Positions 50,660-60,275 of a DNA stretch of 64,000 nt are shown here, in pieces. A model generated the notes under the pieces. It worked only from the letters and a program-made list of their open reading frames with translations. It did no database searches and was not told the DNA's origin. This DNA comes from Streptomyces sp. TP-A0356. Its GTDB lineage: Bacteria > Actinomycetota > Actinomycetes > Streptomycetales > Streptomycetaceae. Position numbers and translations under genes: made by a program. The DNA is taken from assembly GCF_001417775.1 (NCBI RefSeq), contig NZ_BBZJ01000019.1, positions 186,001 to 250,000 on the forward strand, in the 5' to 3' direction. Each line of letters opens with the position of its first letter. Position 1 is the stretch's first letter.

Positions 50660-53600
50660 GTGGCCGCCGATAGCCTCTCCGACGTGCCCGCCCGTATCAC
50701 CGACCCCGACGAGCTCAAGGAGCTCCTAGGCATCCCGTTCACCCCGGAGCAGACGGCCTGCATCACGGCACCGCCCGCCCCGCAGGTGATCGTGGCCGGA
50801 GCCGGTTCGGGCAAGACCACGGTGATGGCGGCCCGAGTGGTATGGCTCGTCGGCACCGGACAGGTCGCCCCGGAACAGGTCCTCGGCCTGACGTTCACCA
50901 ACAAGGCCGCCGGTGAGCTCGCCGAGCGCGTACGCAAGGCACTCGTGAAGGCGGGCGTCACCGACCCGGACGTGATCGACCCGGACAACCCCCCCGGCGA
51001 GCCCGTGATCTCCACGTACCACGCCTTCGCGGGCCGCCTGCTCGCCGACCACGGACTGCGCATCGGACTCGAACCGACCTCGCGCCTGCTCGCCGACGCC
51101 ACCCGCTACCAGCTTGCCGCGCGCGTGCTGCGCGAGGCCCCCGGCCCCTACCCGGCGCTGACCCGCTCCTTCCCGGACCTCGTCAGCGACCTCCTCGCCC
51201 TCGACTCCGAACTGGCCGAACACCTCGTACGGCCGGAGGACCTCCGCGCGTACGACGTCGGGCTGCTGCGCACCCTGGACGGCGTCCGCCTCACCAACGC
51301 CGATCTGCGCAGGGTCCCCGAGACGGCCACCGCCCGCCGTGCACTGGCCGAGCTCGTCAGCCGCTACCGCGCGGCCAAGCGGGAGCGCGACCTCCTCGAC
51401 TTCGGGGACCAGATCGCCCTCTCGGCGGCCCTCGCCGGCCTCCCCGAAGTGGGGCGCGTGCTGCGCGACGAGTTCCGTGTGGTCCTGCTCGACGAGTACC
51501 AGGACACCTCGGTGGCCCAACGCGTCCTGCTCGCCGGACTGTTCGGGGGCGGCACCGGCCACCCCGTGACCGCCGTGGGCGACCCCTGTCAGGCGATCTA
51601 CGGCTGGCGCGGCGCCTCCGTCGCCAACCTCGACGACTTCCCCGAGCACTTCCCGCAGGCCGACGGCCGTCCCGCCGGCCGCCAGGCGCTCAGCGAGAAC
51701 CGCCGCAGCGGCGGCCGCCTCCTCGACCTCGCCAACGGCCTCGCCGAGCCGCTGCGCGCGATGCACGCGGGCGTGGAGGCGCTCCGCCCCGCCCCCGGCG
51801 CGGAGCACGACGGACTGGTCCGCTGCGCGCTGCTGCGCACCCACGCCGAGGAGATCGGCTGGATCGCCGACTCCATCGCCCACCTCGTGGGCACCGGCAC
51901 GGCACCCGGGGAGATCGCGGTCCTGTGCCGCACGGCGACCGACTTCGCGGAGATCCAGGGCGCCCTCGTCGCCCGAGACATCCCGGTGGAGGTCGTCGGT
52001 CTGTCCGGGCTGCTGCACCTCCCGGAGGTCGCCGACCTCGTCGCCGTCTGCGAGGTCCTGCAGGACCCCGGCGCCAACGCCTCCCTGGTCCGCCTCCTCA
52101 CCGGCCCGCGCTGGCGCATCGGCGCCCGCGACCTCGCTCTCCTGGGCCGACGGGCGCGGCTGCTCGTGTCGCACGCGCGCGCGGGTGCCGACGACGACCC
52201 GGACCGCCGACTCGCCGCGGCCGTCGAAGGCGTCGACCCGTCCGAGGTGATATCGCTCGCGGACGCCCTCGACACGTTCCTGGAGCTGCCGATGCGGGCC
52301 GAGCGGGAGGACGACGGACTGCCCTTCTCGCCAGACGCGCGCGTGCGGTTCGCGCGCCTCGCCGCCGAGCTGCGCGAGCTGCGCCGCTCCCTCGCCGACC
52401 CGCTGATGGACGTCCTGCACCGGGTACTCGCCGTCACCGGTCTGGAGGTGGAGCTGTCCGCGTCCCCGCACGCGCTGGCCGCCCGGCGTCGCGAGACCCT
52501 GTCGAACTTCCTGGACATCGCCGCGTCCTTCGCCGCGAACGACCCGGACGCCACCCTCCTGGCCTTCCTGGGCTTCCTGCGCACGGCCGCCCAGTACGAG
52601 AAGGGCCTCGACAACGCCCTGCCCGGCGGCGAGAACACCGTCAAGGTGCTCACCGCACACAAGTCCAAGGGCCTGGAGTGGGACGTCGTGGCCGTCCCCG
52701 GACTGGTCACCGGCACCTTCCCGAGCACCCAGGGCCGCGAGAAGTGGACCGCCCAGGGCAAGGTGCTGCCCCATGCCCTGCGCGGGGACGCCGACACCCT
52801 GCCGGACGTGGAGACCTGGGACTCCCGGGGCCTGAAGGCCTTCCACGAGGCCATGAAGGAGCACCAGCACATCGAGGAGCTGCGGCTCGGCTACGTCACC
52901 TTCACCCGGCCCCGTTCCCTGCTGCTCGGCTCCGGGCACTGGTGGGGACCCGCCCAGAAGCGCCCCCGGGGGCCCTCGGACTTCCTTCAGGCCCTCTACG
53001 AGCACTGCGCCGCCGGACACGGCGAGATCGAGGACTGGGCGGACGAGCCCGCCGAGGACGAGGAGAACCCGGCACTGCGCGAAGCCGCCGCCGACCACGC
53101 CTGGCCGCTCCCACTGGACGAGGCGGCACTGGCCCGCCGCCGGGCCGCCGCCGAGACCGTACTGGCGCACCTGGACCGTCTCGCGTCGCACGACGTCACC
53201 CACCCCGCGGCCACCCACGACCCCGCCACGTACGACGACCCGGAATGGCCGCCTCCCCCGGAGGACGAAGATGTCTACGGCCAAGATGTCTACGACGAAG
53301 ATGTCTACGACGAAGGCGTCCACGCCGGAGACATCTACGAGAACCGCTACGAGGAGGACGGCGCGCCCAGTGCCAGCCCGCACGCGCGCGTACCGGGCGA
53401 TCACGGCGTCCCGACCGTCCCGACCGTCCCGCACGCCCGTCGGCACCCGGCCGAGGACGCATCCGCGCTCACCCCGGAGGAGGCGCGCACCGTCGCCTCC
53501 TGGGACCGCGACCTGGACGCCCTCACCGGAGAGCTGCTGCGCGCCCGCGCGGGCGTCACGGACGTACCCCTGCCGCCGTCCCTGACCGCGTCCCAGGTGG

Positions 53601-54199
53601 TACGCCTGGCCGCCGATCCCGACGGGCTCGCGCAGGAACTCGCGCGCCCCATGCCACGTCCCCCGCAACCCGCCGCGCGTCGTGGCACCCGCTTCCACGC
53701 CTGGGTCGAGGCCCGCTTCGAGGAACTGCGGCTGCCCATGCTGGAACCGGAGGAGCTGCCCGGCGGCGAGGCCGAGATCGCCGACGAGCGCGACCTGGAG
53801 GCCCTCAAGGACGCCTTCGAACGCACCCCCTACGCGCACCGCACTCCCTACCGCGTCGAGGCACCCTTCCAGCTCTCCATCGCCGGACGCGTGGTGCGCG
53901 GCCGCATCGACGCCGTCTACCGCGCGGACGACCCGGACGGGACGGCGTACGAGATCGTCGACTGGAAGACCAGCCGCAGCCGCACCGGCGACCCGCTCCA
54001 GCTCGCCCTGTACCGGCTCGCCTGGGCCGAGCAGCAGCGCGTCCCGCTGGAAGCCGTCAAGGCCGCGTTCCTGTACGTCCGCAGCGGCGAGGTCGTACGA
54101 CCCGAGGGCCTTCCGGACCGGGCGGCACTGGAGCGGCTGCTGCTGGCCGGGCCCCGCGGTGAGGAACCGGCGGACCGGGATGTCGGCGCGGGCCGATAG
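50660..54199 (+). CDS. adnB: AdnB-type helicase-nuclease subunit
   Basis: A 1179-residue partner of AdnA and, by analogy with mycobacteria, the lead translocase. Walker A is AGAGSGKTT (about 47-55), Walker B LLDEYQDTS, VGDPCQAIYGWRGA, and the late motor motif TAHKSKGLEWD. The nuclease motif is IVDWKTSRS (D1101, K1103). A short acidic repeat region (about 860-900) contains QDVYDEDVYDEGV. GTG 50660 is chosen; GTG 50684 is also in frame. The M20 peptidase gene follows 10 nt after the stop. Confidence 0.92.
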   Translation: MAADSLSDVPARITDPDELKELLGIPFTPEQTACITAPPAPQVIVAGAGSGKTTVMAARVVWLVGTGQVAPEQVLGLTFTNKAAGELAERVRKALVKAGVTDPDVIDPDNPPGEPVISTYHAFAGRLLADHGLRIGLEPTSRLLADATRYQLAARVLREAPGPYPALTRSFPDLVSDLLALDSELAEHLVRPEDLRAYDVGLLRTLDGVRLTNADLRRVPETATARRALAELVSRYRAAKRERDLLDFGDQIALSAALAGLPEVGRVLRDEFRVVLLDEYQDTSVAQRVLLAGLFGGGTGHPVTAVGDPCQAIYGWRGASVANLDDFPEHFPQADGRPAGRQALSENRRSGGRLLDLANGLAEPLRAMHAGVEALRPAPGAEHDGLVRCALLRTHAEEIGWIADSIAHLVGTGTAPGEIAVLCRTATDFAEIQGALVARDIPVEVVGLSGLLHLPEVADLVAVCEVLQDPGANASLVRLLTGPRWRIGARDLALLGRRARLLVSHARAGADDDPDRRLAAAVEGVDPSEVISLADALDTFLELPMRAEREDDGLPFSPDARVRFARLAAELRELRRSLADPLMDVLHRVLAVTGLEVELSASPHALAARRRETLSNFLDIAASFAANDPDATLLAFLGFLRTAAQYEKGLDNALPGGENTVKVLTAHKSKGLEWDVVAVPGLVTGTFPSTQGREKWTAQGKVLPHALRGDADTLPDVETWDSRGLKAFHEAMKEHQHIEELRLGYVTFTRPRSLLLGSGHWWGPAQKRPRGPSDFLQALYEHCAAGHGEIEDWADEPAEDEENPALREAAADHAWPLPLDEAALARRRAAAETVLAHLDRLASHDVTHPAATHDPATYDDPEWPPPPEDEDVYGQDVYDEDVYDEGVHAGDIYENRYEEDGAPSASPHARVPGDHGVPTVPTVPHARRHPAEDASALTPEEARTVASWDRDLDALTGELLRARAGVTDVPLPPSLTASQVVRLAADPDGLAQELARPMPRPPQPAARRGTRFHAWVEARFEELRLPMLEPEELPGGEAEIADERDLEALKDAFERTPYAHRTPYRVEAPFQLSIAGRVVRGRIDAVYRADDPDGTAYEIVDWKTSRSRTGDPLQLALYRLAWAEQQRVPLEAVKAAFLYVRSGEVVRPEGLPDRAALERLLLAGPRGEEPADRDVGAGR

Positions 54200-54209
54200 G
54201 CTCGTGAGC

Positions 54210-55613
54210 ATGAGCGAGACCCCGGACAGTGCCGTCCGCACGTACATCGACCACCACAGCGCCGCCTTCCTCGACGACCTCGCGGAGTGGCTGCGCATCC
54301 CGTCGGTGTCCGCGCAGCCCGAGCACGGGGCGGACGTGCGGCGCAGCGCCGAGTGGCTCGCCGCCAAGCTCCGGGAGACCGGCTTCCCCACCGCCGAGGT
54401 GTGGGCGACCGGCGGCGCCCCCGCCGTGTTCGCCGAATGGCCGGCCGACGACCCACAGGCGCCCACCGTCCTCGTCTACGGCCACCACGACGTGCAGCCC
54501 GCCGCCCGTGAGGACGGCTGGGACAGCGACCCCTTCGAGCCGGTGATCCGTGACAACCGGCTCTACGCGCGCGGGGCCGCCGACGACAAGGGCCAGGTGT
54601 TCTTCCACACACTCGGCGTCCGCGCCCACCTCGCCGCCACCGGCCGCACCGCCCCCGCCGTCCACCTGAAGCTGCTGATCGAGGGCGAGGAGGAGTCCGG
54701 CTCCCCGAACTTCCGCACGCTCGTCGAGCGGCACGCGGACCGGCTCGCCGCCGACGCCGTGATCGTCTCCGACACCGGTATGTGGGCCGCGGACACCCCC
54801 ACCGTGTGCACGGGCATGCGCGGCCTGGCCGAGTGCGAGATCGCACTGCACGGCCCCGAGCAGGACATCCACTCGGGTTCCTTCGGCGGCGCCGTGCCCA
54901 ACCCCGCCACCGCGGCCGCCCGCCTGGTCGCGGCCCTGCACGACGAGCACGCGCGCGTGGCGATACCCGGCTTCTACGACGACGTCACCGAACTCACCGA
55001 CCGTGAGCGCGAACTCTTCGCCGAACTGCCCTTCGACGAGGAGCAGTGGCTGCGCACCGCCAGGTCGACCGCCGCGTACGGCGAGGCCGGACACACCACC
55101 TTGGAGCGCATCTGGGCGCGCCCCACCGCCGAGGTCAACGGCATCGGCGGCGGCTACCAGGGCCCCGGCAGCAAGACGATCATTCCGTCCTCGGCCATGG
55201 TCAAGCTCTCCTTCCGGCTCGTCGCCGGGCAGGACCCCGACCACATCGAGAAGGCCGTCCGCGCCTGGGCCGCCGAGCAGCTGCCCGCCGGCATCCGGCA
55301 CGAGATCACGTTCGGCGCGGCCACCCGTCCCTGTCTGACGCCCCTCGACCATCCCGCCCTGCAGTCCGTCGTACGCGCCATGGGCCGCGCCTTCCAGCGG
55401 CCGGTCCGCTTCACCCGCGAGGGCGGCTCCGGACCCGCCGCGGACCTCCAGGACGTCCTCGGCGCACCCGTCCTGTTCCTCGGCATCTCCGTCCCGTCCG
55501 ACGGCTGGCACGCGCCGAACGAGAAGGTGGAACTCGATCTGCTCCTCAAAGGCGTCGAGACCGCCGCGTACCTGTGGGGCGACCTGGGGGAGAACTGGCG
55601 CGATGCGGACTGA
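54210..55613 (+). CDS. M20-family dipeptidase
   Basis: A 467-residue zinc peptidase similar to carnosinase-type and ArgE/DapE-like dipeptidases. Metal and catalytic motifs are GHHDVQPA, RGAADDKGQ, EGEEESGSPN, SDTGM and the C-terminal DGWHAPNE. It cleaves small peptides in the cytoplasm; exact substrate unknown. ATG 54210 is preferred; a GTG two codons upstream is in frame. The tight link to adnB suggests co-transcription without functional reason. Confidence 0.9.
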   Translation: MSETPDSAVRTYIDHHSAAFLDDLAEWLRIPSVSAQPEHGADVRRSAEWLAAKLRETGFPTAEVWATGGAPAVFAEWPADDPQAPTVLVYGHHDVQPAAREDGWDSDPFEPVIRDNRLYARGAADDKGQVFFHTLGVRAHLAATGRTAPAVHLKLLIEGEEESGSPNFRTLVERHADRLAADAVIVSDTGMWAADTPTVCTGMRGLAECEIALHGPEQDIHSGSFGGAVPNPATAAARLVAALHDEHARVAIPGFYDDVTELTDRERELFAELPFDEEQWLRTARSTAAYGEAGHTTLERIWARPTAEVNGIGGGYQGPGSKTIIPSSAMVKLSFRLVAGQDPDHIEKAVRAWAAEQLPAGIRHEITFGAATRPCLTPLDHPALQSVVRAMGRAFQRPVRFTREGGSGPAADLQDVLGAPVLFLGISVPSDGWHAPNEKVELDLLLKGVETAAYLWGDLGENWRDAD

Positions 55614-55777
55614 CGATCTCGCGGGCCGGAAGGCCGGCCGGGCCGGCCGCGGGGCACGGCACACTGGAGAGGCCGCCCCGCATGCCCAGGTCCCGCCGGA
55701 CCCGGTCCACTCCGGCCGTACGTCCCGCTGAACCGCCCGCCGAAACAACCGTTACACCGGGGGAGTTGGAAGCACCC

Positions 55778-56719
55778 GTGACCATCTGGACCGACCACAC
55801 CACCGACCGGCCCATCTCGCTCACCGCCTCGAGCGGCATCGACCGGGCCGCCCACCACCGGCTCGACGAGGCCTGGCTCGCCGCGGCCTGGAGCCACCCC
55901 ACCACCCGCTGTTTCGTGGTCTCCGGCGGTCAGGTCCTCATCGACGAGACGCTCGACGGCCGGACCGAACTCGTCATGACCCCCTCCTTCGAGGCACCTC
56001 TCACGGAGGCCCACCGCTACTTCCTGGGCACCGACGAGGAGGGCGTCAGCTACTTCGCCCTCCAGAAGGACGCCCTCCCGGGCCGCATGGACCAGTCCGC
56101 GCGCCCGGCCGGACTGCGCGAGGCGGGACTGCTGCTGTCCCCGCGCGACGCGGGCCTGATGGTGCACGCGGTCGCCCTGGAGAACTGGCAGCGCATGCAC
56201 CGCTTCTGCTCACGCTGCGGCGAGCGCACGGTCATCGCGGCCGCGGGCCACATCCGCCGCTGCCCCGCCTGCGGCGCCGAGCACTACCCGCGCACCGACC
56301 CAGCGGTGATCATGGCCGTCACCGACGAGGAGGACCGCATCCTGCTCGGCCGGCAGGTGCACTGGCCCGAGGGCCGCTTCTCGACCCTCGCCGGGTTCGT
56401 CGAACCCGGCGAGTCCATCGAGCAGTCGGTGCGCCGCGAGGTCTTCGAAGAGGCGGGCATCACCGTCGGCGCGGTCGAGTACGTCGCCAGCCAGCCCTGG
56501 CCCTTCCCGTCCAGCCTGATGCTCGGCTTCCTCGCCCGCGCCACCTCCACCGAGATCAACGTCGACGGCGACGAGATCCACGAGGCCCGCTGGTTCTCCC
56601 GCCAGGACCTGCGCGTCGCCTTCGACTCCGGAGAGGTGCTGCCCCCGTACGGCATCTCCATCGCCGCCCGTCTGATCGAACTGTGGTACGGCAAGCCTCT
56701 GCCGACGAGGAGCGTCTGA
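55778..56719 (+). CDS. nudC: NADH pyrophosphatase / RNA deNADding enzyme NudC
   Basis: A 313-residue Nudix hydrolase that cleaves NAD(H) and removes NAD caps from RNA. The zinc ribbon is CSRCG and CPACG; the Nudix box is GFVEPGESIEQSVRREVFEE; the downstream SQPWPFP motif is the NudC hallmark. GTG 55778 matches the family N-terminus; ATG 55682 is in frame behind GAGAGG and would add 32 residues. From memory the order nudC-mrx1-uvrD2 is as in mycobacteria. Confidence 0.92.
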   Translation: MTIWTDHTTDRPISLTASSGIDRAAHHRLDEAWLAAAWSHPTTRCFVVSGGQVLIDETLDGRTELVMTPSFEAPLTEAHRYFLGTDEEGVSYFALQKDALPGRMDQSARPAGLREAGLLLSPRDAGLMVHAVALENWQRMHRFCSRCGERTVIAAAGHIRRCPACGAEHYPRTDPAVIMAVTDEEDRILLGRQVHWPEGRFSTLAGFVEPGESIEQSVRREVFEEAGITVGAVEYVASQPWPFPSSLMLGFLARATSTEINVDGDEIHEARWFSRQDLRVAFDSGEVLPPYGISIAARLIELWYGKPLPTRSV

Positions 56720-56788
56720 TCCACCCCGCGGGGCTCGCCGGTGTGCGACTCCCGTGGCGCTGGACGCCGGTGGGGGACACACCACGAG

Positions 56789-56822
56789 AAGGCGGCCCCT
56801 GAGAAACCTCAGGGGCCGCCTT
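56789..56822. terminator. Bidirectional terminator between nudC and mycoredoxin
   Basis: A perfect 15-bp stem (56789-56803 with 56808-56822) and an AAAC loop, located between the convergent stops at 56719 and 56849. Confidence 0.85.
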
Positions 56823-56848
56823 CCCTCACCACCGTGATCGCGGAGCGG

Positions 56849-57091
56849 TCACGCACCGATCTTCTGCTTGACCTGCGCCAGCGACGGGTTCGTGAGCGTC
56901 GAACCGTCCGGGAACAGAACGGTCGGAACCGTCTGGTTGCCGCCGTTCGCCTTCTCCACGAACGCCGCGGACTCCGGGTCCTGCTCGATGTTGATCTCGT
57001 TGTACACGATGCCCTCACGGTCCAGCTGGCTCTTCAGCCTGTGGCAGTAGCCACACCACGAGGTGCTGTACATCGTCACAGTGCCCGGCAT
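56849..57091 (-). CDS. mrx1: Mycoredoxin (glutaredoxin-like)
   Basis: An 80-residue thioredoxin-fold protein that reduces mycothiol-mixed disulfides. The active site is CGYC in STSWCGYCHRL; the cis-Pro region is QTVPTV and the thiol-binding GSTLTNPS motif is present. ATG 57091 follows GAAGGAG. From memory it matches Rv3198A. Confidence 0.9.
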   Translation of the reverse strand: MPGTVTMYSTSWCGYCHRLKSQLDREGIVYNEINIEQDPESAAFVEKANGGNQTVPTVLFPDGSTLTNPSLAQVKQKIGA

Positions 57092-57239
57092 GTCGGTCGC
57101 GCTCCTTCACGGTTGGGTGCGTGCTCGCTGTGGGGGCAACGTACGTGAAGGTTCCACCATTCCCGCCACCCCGTGCCCCGCCCCGCACCGCCTCACCGAC
57201 GAGCGCTCACCGCCTCGGAGCCTCTGCCGCCCAGTGAGC

Positions 57240-57300
57240 CTCCGCCGCCTCAGCCAACCCCCGCCGCCTCGGCCAACGCCTGCCGCCTCAGCGAGCGCCT
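57240..57300. repeat. Imperfect GCCGCCTC repeats upstream of uvrD2
   Basis: The 57230-57300 interval repeats the core GCCGCCTC(A/G)GCC several times at irregular spacing within the 287-nt gap between the mycoredoxin and uvrD2 genes. Confidence 0.55.
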
Positions 57301-57378
57301 GCCGAATCAGTACGACTGCAGATGCCTCCCTGTGGACAACCGCCGCACCCGTCTCCACCGACCTGGCAGCATGGCGGT

Positions 57379-59613
57379 GTGACAGCAGCAACGCACTCCC
57401 CCCTCTTCCCGCAGGCTCCCGGCAGTGCCGAGTATTCGGCCCCGTCGAGTGGGGCCGACGCGGTGCTCGAAGGGCTCGACCCCGAGCAGCGCGAGGTGGC
57501 GACCGCCCTGCGGGGTCCGGTGTGCGTGCTGGCGGGCGCCGGCACCGGCAAGACGCGGGCCATCACCCACCGCATCGCCTATGGCGTCCGCGCCGGCATC
57601 CTCCAGCCCTCCAGCGTGCTCGCCGTCACCTTCACCAACCGCGCCGCGGGCGAGATGCGCGGTCGCCTCCGCCAGCTCGGCGCCGCCGGCGTCCAGGCCC
57701 GCACCTTCCACTCCGCCGCGCTGCGCCAGCTCCAGTACTTCTGGCCGAAAGCCGTCGGCGGTGGCCTCCCGCGCATCGTCGACCGCAAGATCCAGATCGT
57801 CGTGGACGCGGCCGCCGCCTGCCGCATCCGCCTCGACCGGAACGAGCTGCGGGACGTGACCGCCGAAATCGAGTGGTCCAAGGTCACCCAGACCGTGCCC
57901 GCCGACTACGCCGCCGCGGCCGCCAAGGCGGCCCGCGAAGCCCCCCGCGACCCCGCCGAGATCGCTCAGCTCTACGCCACCTACGAAGACCTCAAGCGCG
58001 AGCGCGGCGTCATCGACTTCGAGGACGTCCTGCTCCTGACCGTCGGCATCCTCCAGGACCGGCACGACATCGCGGAGGAGGTCCGCGCCCAGTACCAGCA
58101 CTTCGTCGTCGACGAGTACCAGGACGTCAGCCCGCTCCAGCAGCGCCTCCTGGAGCTGTGGCTCGGCGACCGCGACAGCCTGTGCGTCGTCGGCGACGCC
58201 AGCCAGACCATCTACTCCTTCACCGGTGCCACCCCCGACCACCTCCTCGACTTCCGTATCCGCCACCCCGGCGCCACTGTCGTCAAGCTCGTCCGCGACT
58301 ACCGCTCCTCACCCCAGGTCGTCCATCTCGCCAACGGTCTCCTCGCCCAGGCCCGAGGCCGCGCCGCGGACCACCGGCTGGAGCTGATCTCACAACGGGA
58401 CCCCGGCCCCGAACCGGCCTACACCGAGTACGCCGACGAGCCCGCCGAGGCCGAAGGCGCGGCCCGGCGTATCCGTGACCTGCTCGCCATCGGCGTCCCC
58501 CCGGCCGAGATCGCCATCCTGTTCCGCACCAACTCCCAGTCCGAGATCTATGAACAGGCCCTCGCGGACGGCGGGATCCCCTACCAGCTGCGTGGCGCCG
58601 AGCGCTTCTTCGACCGCCCCGAGGTACGCAAGGCGGGCATCGCCCTGCGCGGTGCCGCGCGCTTCGGCGGCAACGACTCCCTCCTCGACGACGCCGTCGA
58701 CCTGCCCTCCCAAGTGCGTGCCGTCCTCTCGGGCGAAGGCTGGACAGCCACGCCCCCCGCGGGCTCCGGAGCGGTGAGAGAGCGCTGGGAGTCACTGGCC
58801 GCGCTGGTGAACCTCGCCCAGGACTTCGCCGCGGCCAAACCCGGCGCCACCCTCGCCGACCTCGTGGCGGAGCTCGACGAGCGGGCGAACGCCCAGCACG
58901 CCCCGACCGTGCAGGGCGTCACCCTCGCTTCCCTGCACTCCGCCAAGGGCCTCGAATGGGATGCCGTCTTCCTGGTCGGTGTCGCCGAGGGCATGATGCC
59001 GATCACCTACGCCAGGACGGACGAGCAGATCGAGGAGGAGCGCCGCCTTCTCTACGTCGGCGTCACCCGGGCGAGAGAGCACCTCTCCATCTCATGGGCC
59101 CTCTCCCGCTCGCCCGGCGGCCGCCCCAACCGACGCCCCAGCCGCTTCCTCGACGGACTGCGCCCCGGCTCGTCCACCATCGCCGGCCGCGCCGTCGCCG
59201 GTGGCACCGGGGGCATCGAACGCGGCTTCACCGGCTCCAGCGCGCCCGGCACGGCTGCCGCCCCGCGGCGCACCAGCAGAACCCCGGCCCGCTGCCGGGT
59301 GTGTGGGCGCACCCTGTCCGAGGCCGGCGAGATGAAGCTGATGCGCTGTGACGGCTGTCCGTCCGACATGGACGAGGGCCTCTACGAGCGGCTGCGCGAG
59401 TGGCGGGCGGTGCAGGCGCAGCACAGCGGACAGCCCGCGTTCTGCGTCTTCACCGACAAGACCCTGATCGCGATCGCCGAAGCGGTCCCCGACGACGAGC
59501 GCGAGCTGGCCCGCATCCCGGGAGTGGGAGCCCGCAAACTCAGCCGCTACGGCGCCGCTGTTCTGGCCATCTGCGCAGGCCGGGAGGTCGGTGGAGAGGG
59601 CAACGAGGACTGA
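57379..59613 (+). CDS. uvrD2: ATP-dependent DNA helicase UvrD2
   Basis: A 744-residue SF1A helicase. Walker A is AGAGTGKTRA, Walker B VVDEYQDVSP, motif VGDASQTIYSFTG, and SAKGLEWDAVF. The C-terminus has the tetracysteine motif CRVCGRTL…CDGC (about 638-660) and an HRDC domain, both typical of actinobacterial UvrD2. GTG 57379 gives the family N-terminus. It lies upstream of whiB7 as recalled for mycobacteria. Confidence 0.93.
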   Translation: MTAATHSPLFPQAPGSAEYSAPSSGADAVLEGLDPEQREVATALRGPVCVLAGAGTGKTRAITHRIAYGVRAGILQPSSVLAVTFTNRAAGEMRGRLRQLGAAGVQARTFHSAALRQLQYFWPKAVGGGLPRIVDRKIQIVVDAAAACRIRLDRNELRDVTAEIEWSKVTQTVPADYAAAAAKAAREAPRDPAEIAQLYATYEDLKRERGVIDFEDVLLLTVGILQDRHDIAEEVRAQYQHFVVDEYQDVSPLQQRLLELWLGDRDSLCVVGDASQTIYSFTGATPDHLLDFRIRHPGATVVKLVRDYRSSPQVVHLANGLLAQARGRAADHRLELISQRDPGPEPAYTEYADEPAEAEGAARRIRDLLAIGVPPAEIAILFRTNSQSEIYEQALADGGIPYQLRGAERFFDRPEVRKAGIALRGAARFGGNDSLLDDAVDLPSQVRAVLSGEGWTATPPAGSGAVRERWESLAALVNLAQDFAAAKPGATLADLVAELDERANAQHAPTVQGVTLASLHSAKGLEWDAVFLVGVAEGMMPITYARTDEQIEEERRLLYVGVTRAREHLSISWALSRSPGGRPNRRPSRFLDGLRPGSSTIAGRAVAGGTGGIERGFTGSSAPGTAAAPRRTSRTPARCRVCGRTLSEAGEMKLMRCDGCPSDMDEGLYERLREWRAVQAQHSGQPAFCVFTDKTLIAIAEAVPDDERELARIPGVGARKLSRYGAAVLAICAGREVGGEGNED

Positions 59614-59778
59614 TACGAACTCGTCGAGAAAATAGTTTGCGCATGCCCCAGCAATCCCCATAGGTTCTAGGCACGGAAGCGGCGGCCTTTTCGGAGGCCC
59701 CGATTTCGTGCTGTACTTAGTCATCCGTCGGACCAGCTCAACTCTGGTCCCCCGAGACGCCGAGAGGAGGCGATTGAA

Positions 59779-60099
59779 GTGATCAGCATCAAGACCAGCT
59801 CCACCCGCACCGTCAAAATGACCGATCGCTCGGTCGTCTCCACGTGCATGCTCGGCGTTTCGAACCCGGGCACCGGTCTGTCCGGCATTCGTGCCGCCCG
59901 TCCGGAGTCCTTCCTGTCCCTCACGGGTCTTCCCATCCGTGAGCGCAATGAGCGACCGACCAAGGCACTGGAAGCAGTAGCGGCACAGGCGCAGGCCTAT
60001 GCCTTTGCGGCGGCCGGTGCCGGATTCCGGAAGCAGACGACGCAGCACCACCTGATGTGGGCCTTCCGTGGGCCAGAACCCTGGAGTGATCCAGCCTGA
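59779..60099 (+). CDS. Upstream ORF (leader peptide) of wblC
   Basis: GTG 59779 lies eight bases after GAGAGGAGG, an excellent site. The frame encodes 106 residues without family likeness; the beginning is Ser/Thr-rich and the end is rich in Ala, Gln and His. The stop lies 25 nt before the terminator stem, so translating ribosomes reach the attenuator. It is longer than a typical leader peptide but comparable layouts are known for whiB7 leaders. Confidence 0.65.
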   Translation: MISIKTSSTRTVKMTDRSVVSTCMLGVSNPGTGLSGIRAARPESFLSLTGLPIRERNERPTKALEAVAAQAQAYAFAAAGAGFRKQTTQHHLMWAFRGPEPWSDPA

Positions 60100-60123
60100 C
60101 AGCCGATCAGGCCGGCGCCTTCA

Positions 60124-60165
60124 GGGCCGCGGAACCCCATCCGGGATCCGCGGCCCTTCTGTTTT
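60124..60165 (+). terminator. Intrinsic terminator (attenuator) upstream of wblC
   Basis: A perfect 10-bp GC stem GGGCCGCGGA (60124-60133) with 60147-60156 and a 13-nt loop, followed by TTCTGTTTT. It lies inside the leader, 110 nt before the wblC start, so it must be bypassed for expression. Confidence 0.85.
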
Positions 60166-60275
60166 CCCCCAACGGGGACAGCAGGCCGAAGGGGCCTCGG
60201 GACAAGAAGAGAACCCGGTACCAAGCCGCCACCCGGTCCAACAGGACCGGAACGACCAGACGAGGAAGACGAACC

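Larger units (their letters stand above)
59614..60275 (+). promoter_or_regulatory. wblC regulatory leader region
   Basis: The 662 nt between uvrD2 and wblC hold a promoter candidate, an upstream ORF and a strong terminator. A promoter reads TTGCGC (59637-59642), 18 nt, TAGGTT (59661-59666), with the A-rich GAGAAAATAG directly before the -35. That is the position of the AT-rich element bound by WhiB7 at its own promoter in mycobacteria. The leader RNA would be about 600 nt. Attenuated control by ribosome-targeting antibiotics is established for whiB7/wblC in related organisms. Confidence 0.75.

Noticed and set aside
46765..51102. A 1445-codon open frame antisense to adnA
   Set aside because: It lies opposite a gene with full helicase and nuclease motifs, and such shadow frames are expected at this GC content. 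The translation has no family motifs.
50726..54466. A 1246-codon open frame antisense to adnB and the M20 peptidase
   Set aside because: Shadow of well-supported genes; low-complexity composition and no ribosome site logic.
57107..57391. A 94-residue minus-strand ORF upstream of uvrD2
   Set aside because: It consists largely of translated GCCGCCTC repeats and lacks a ribosome site and family likeness.
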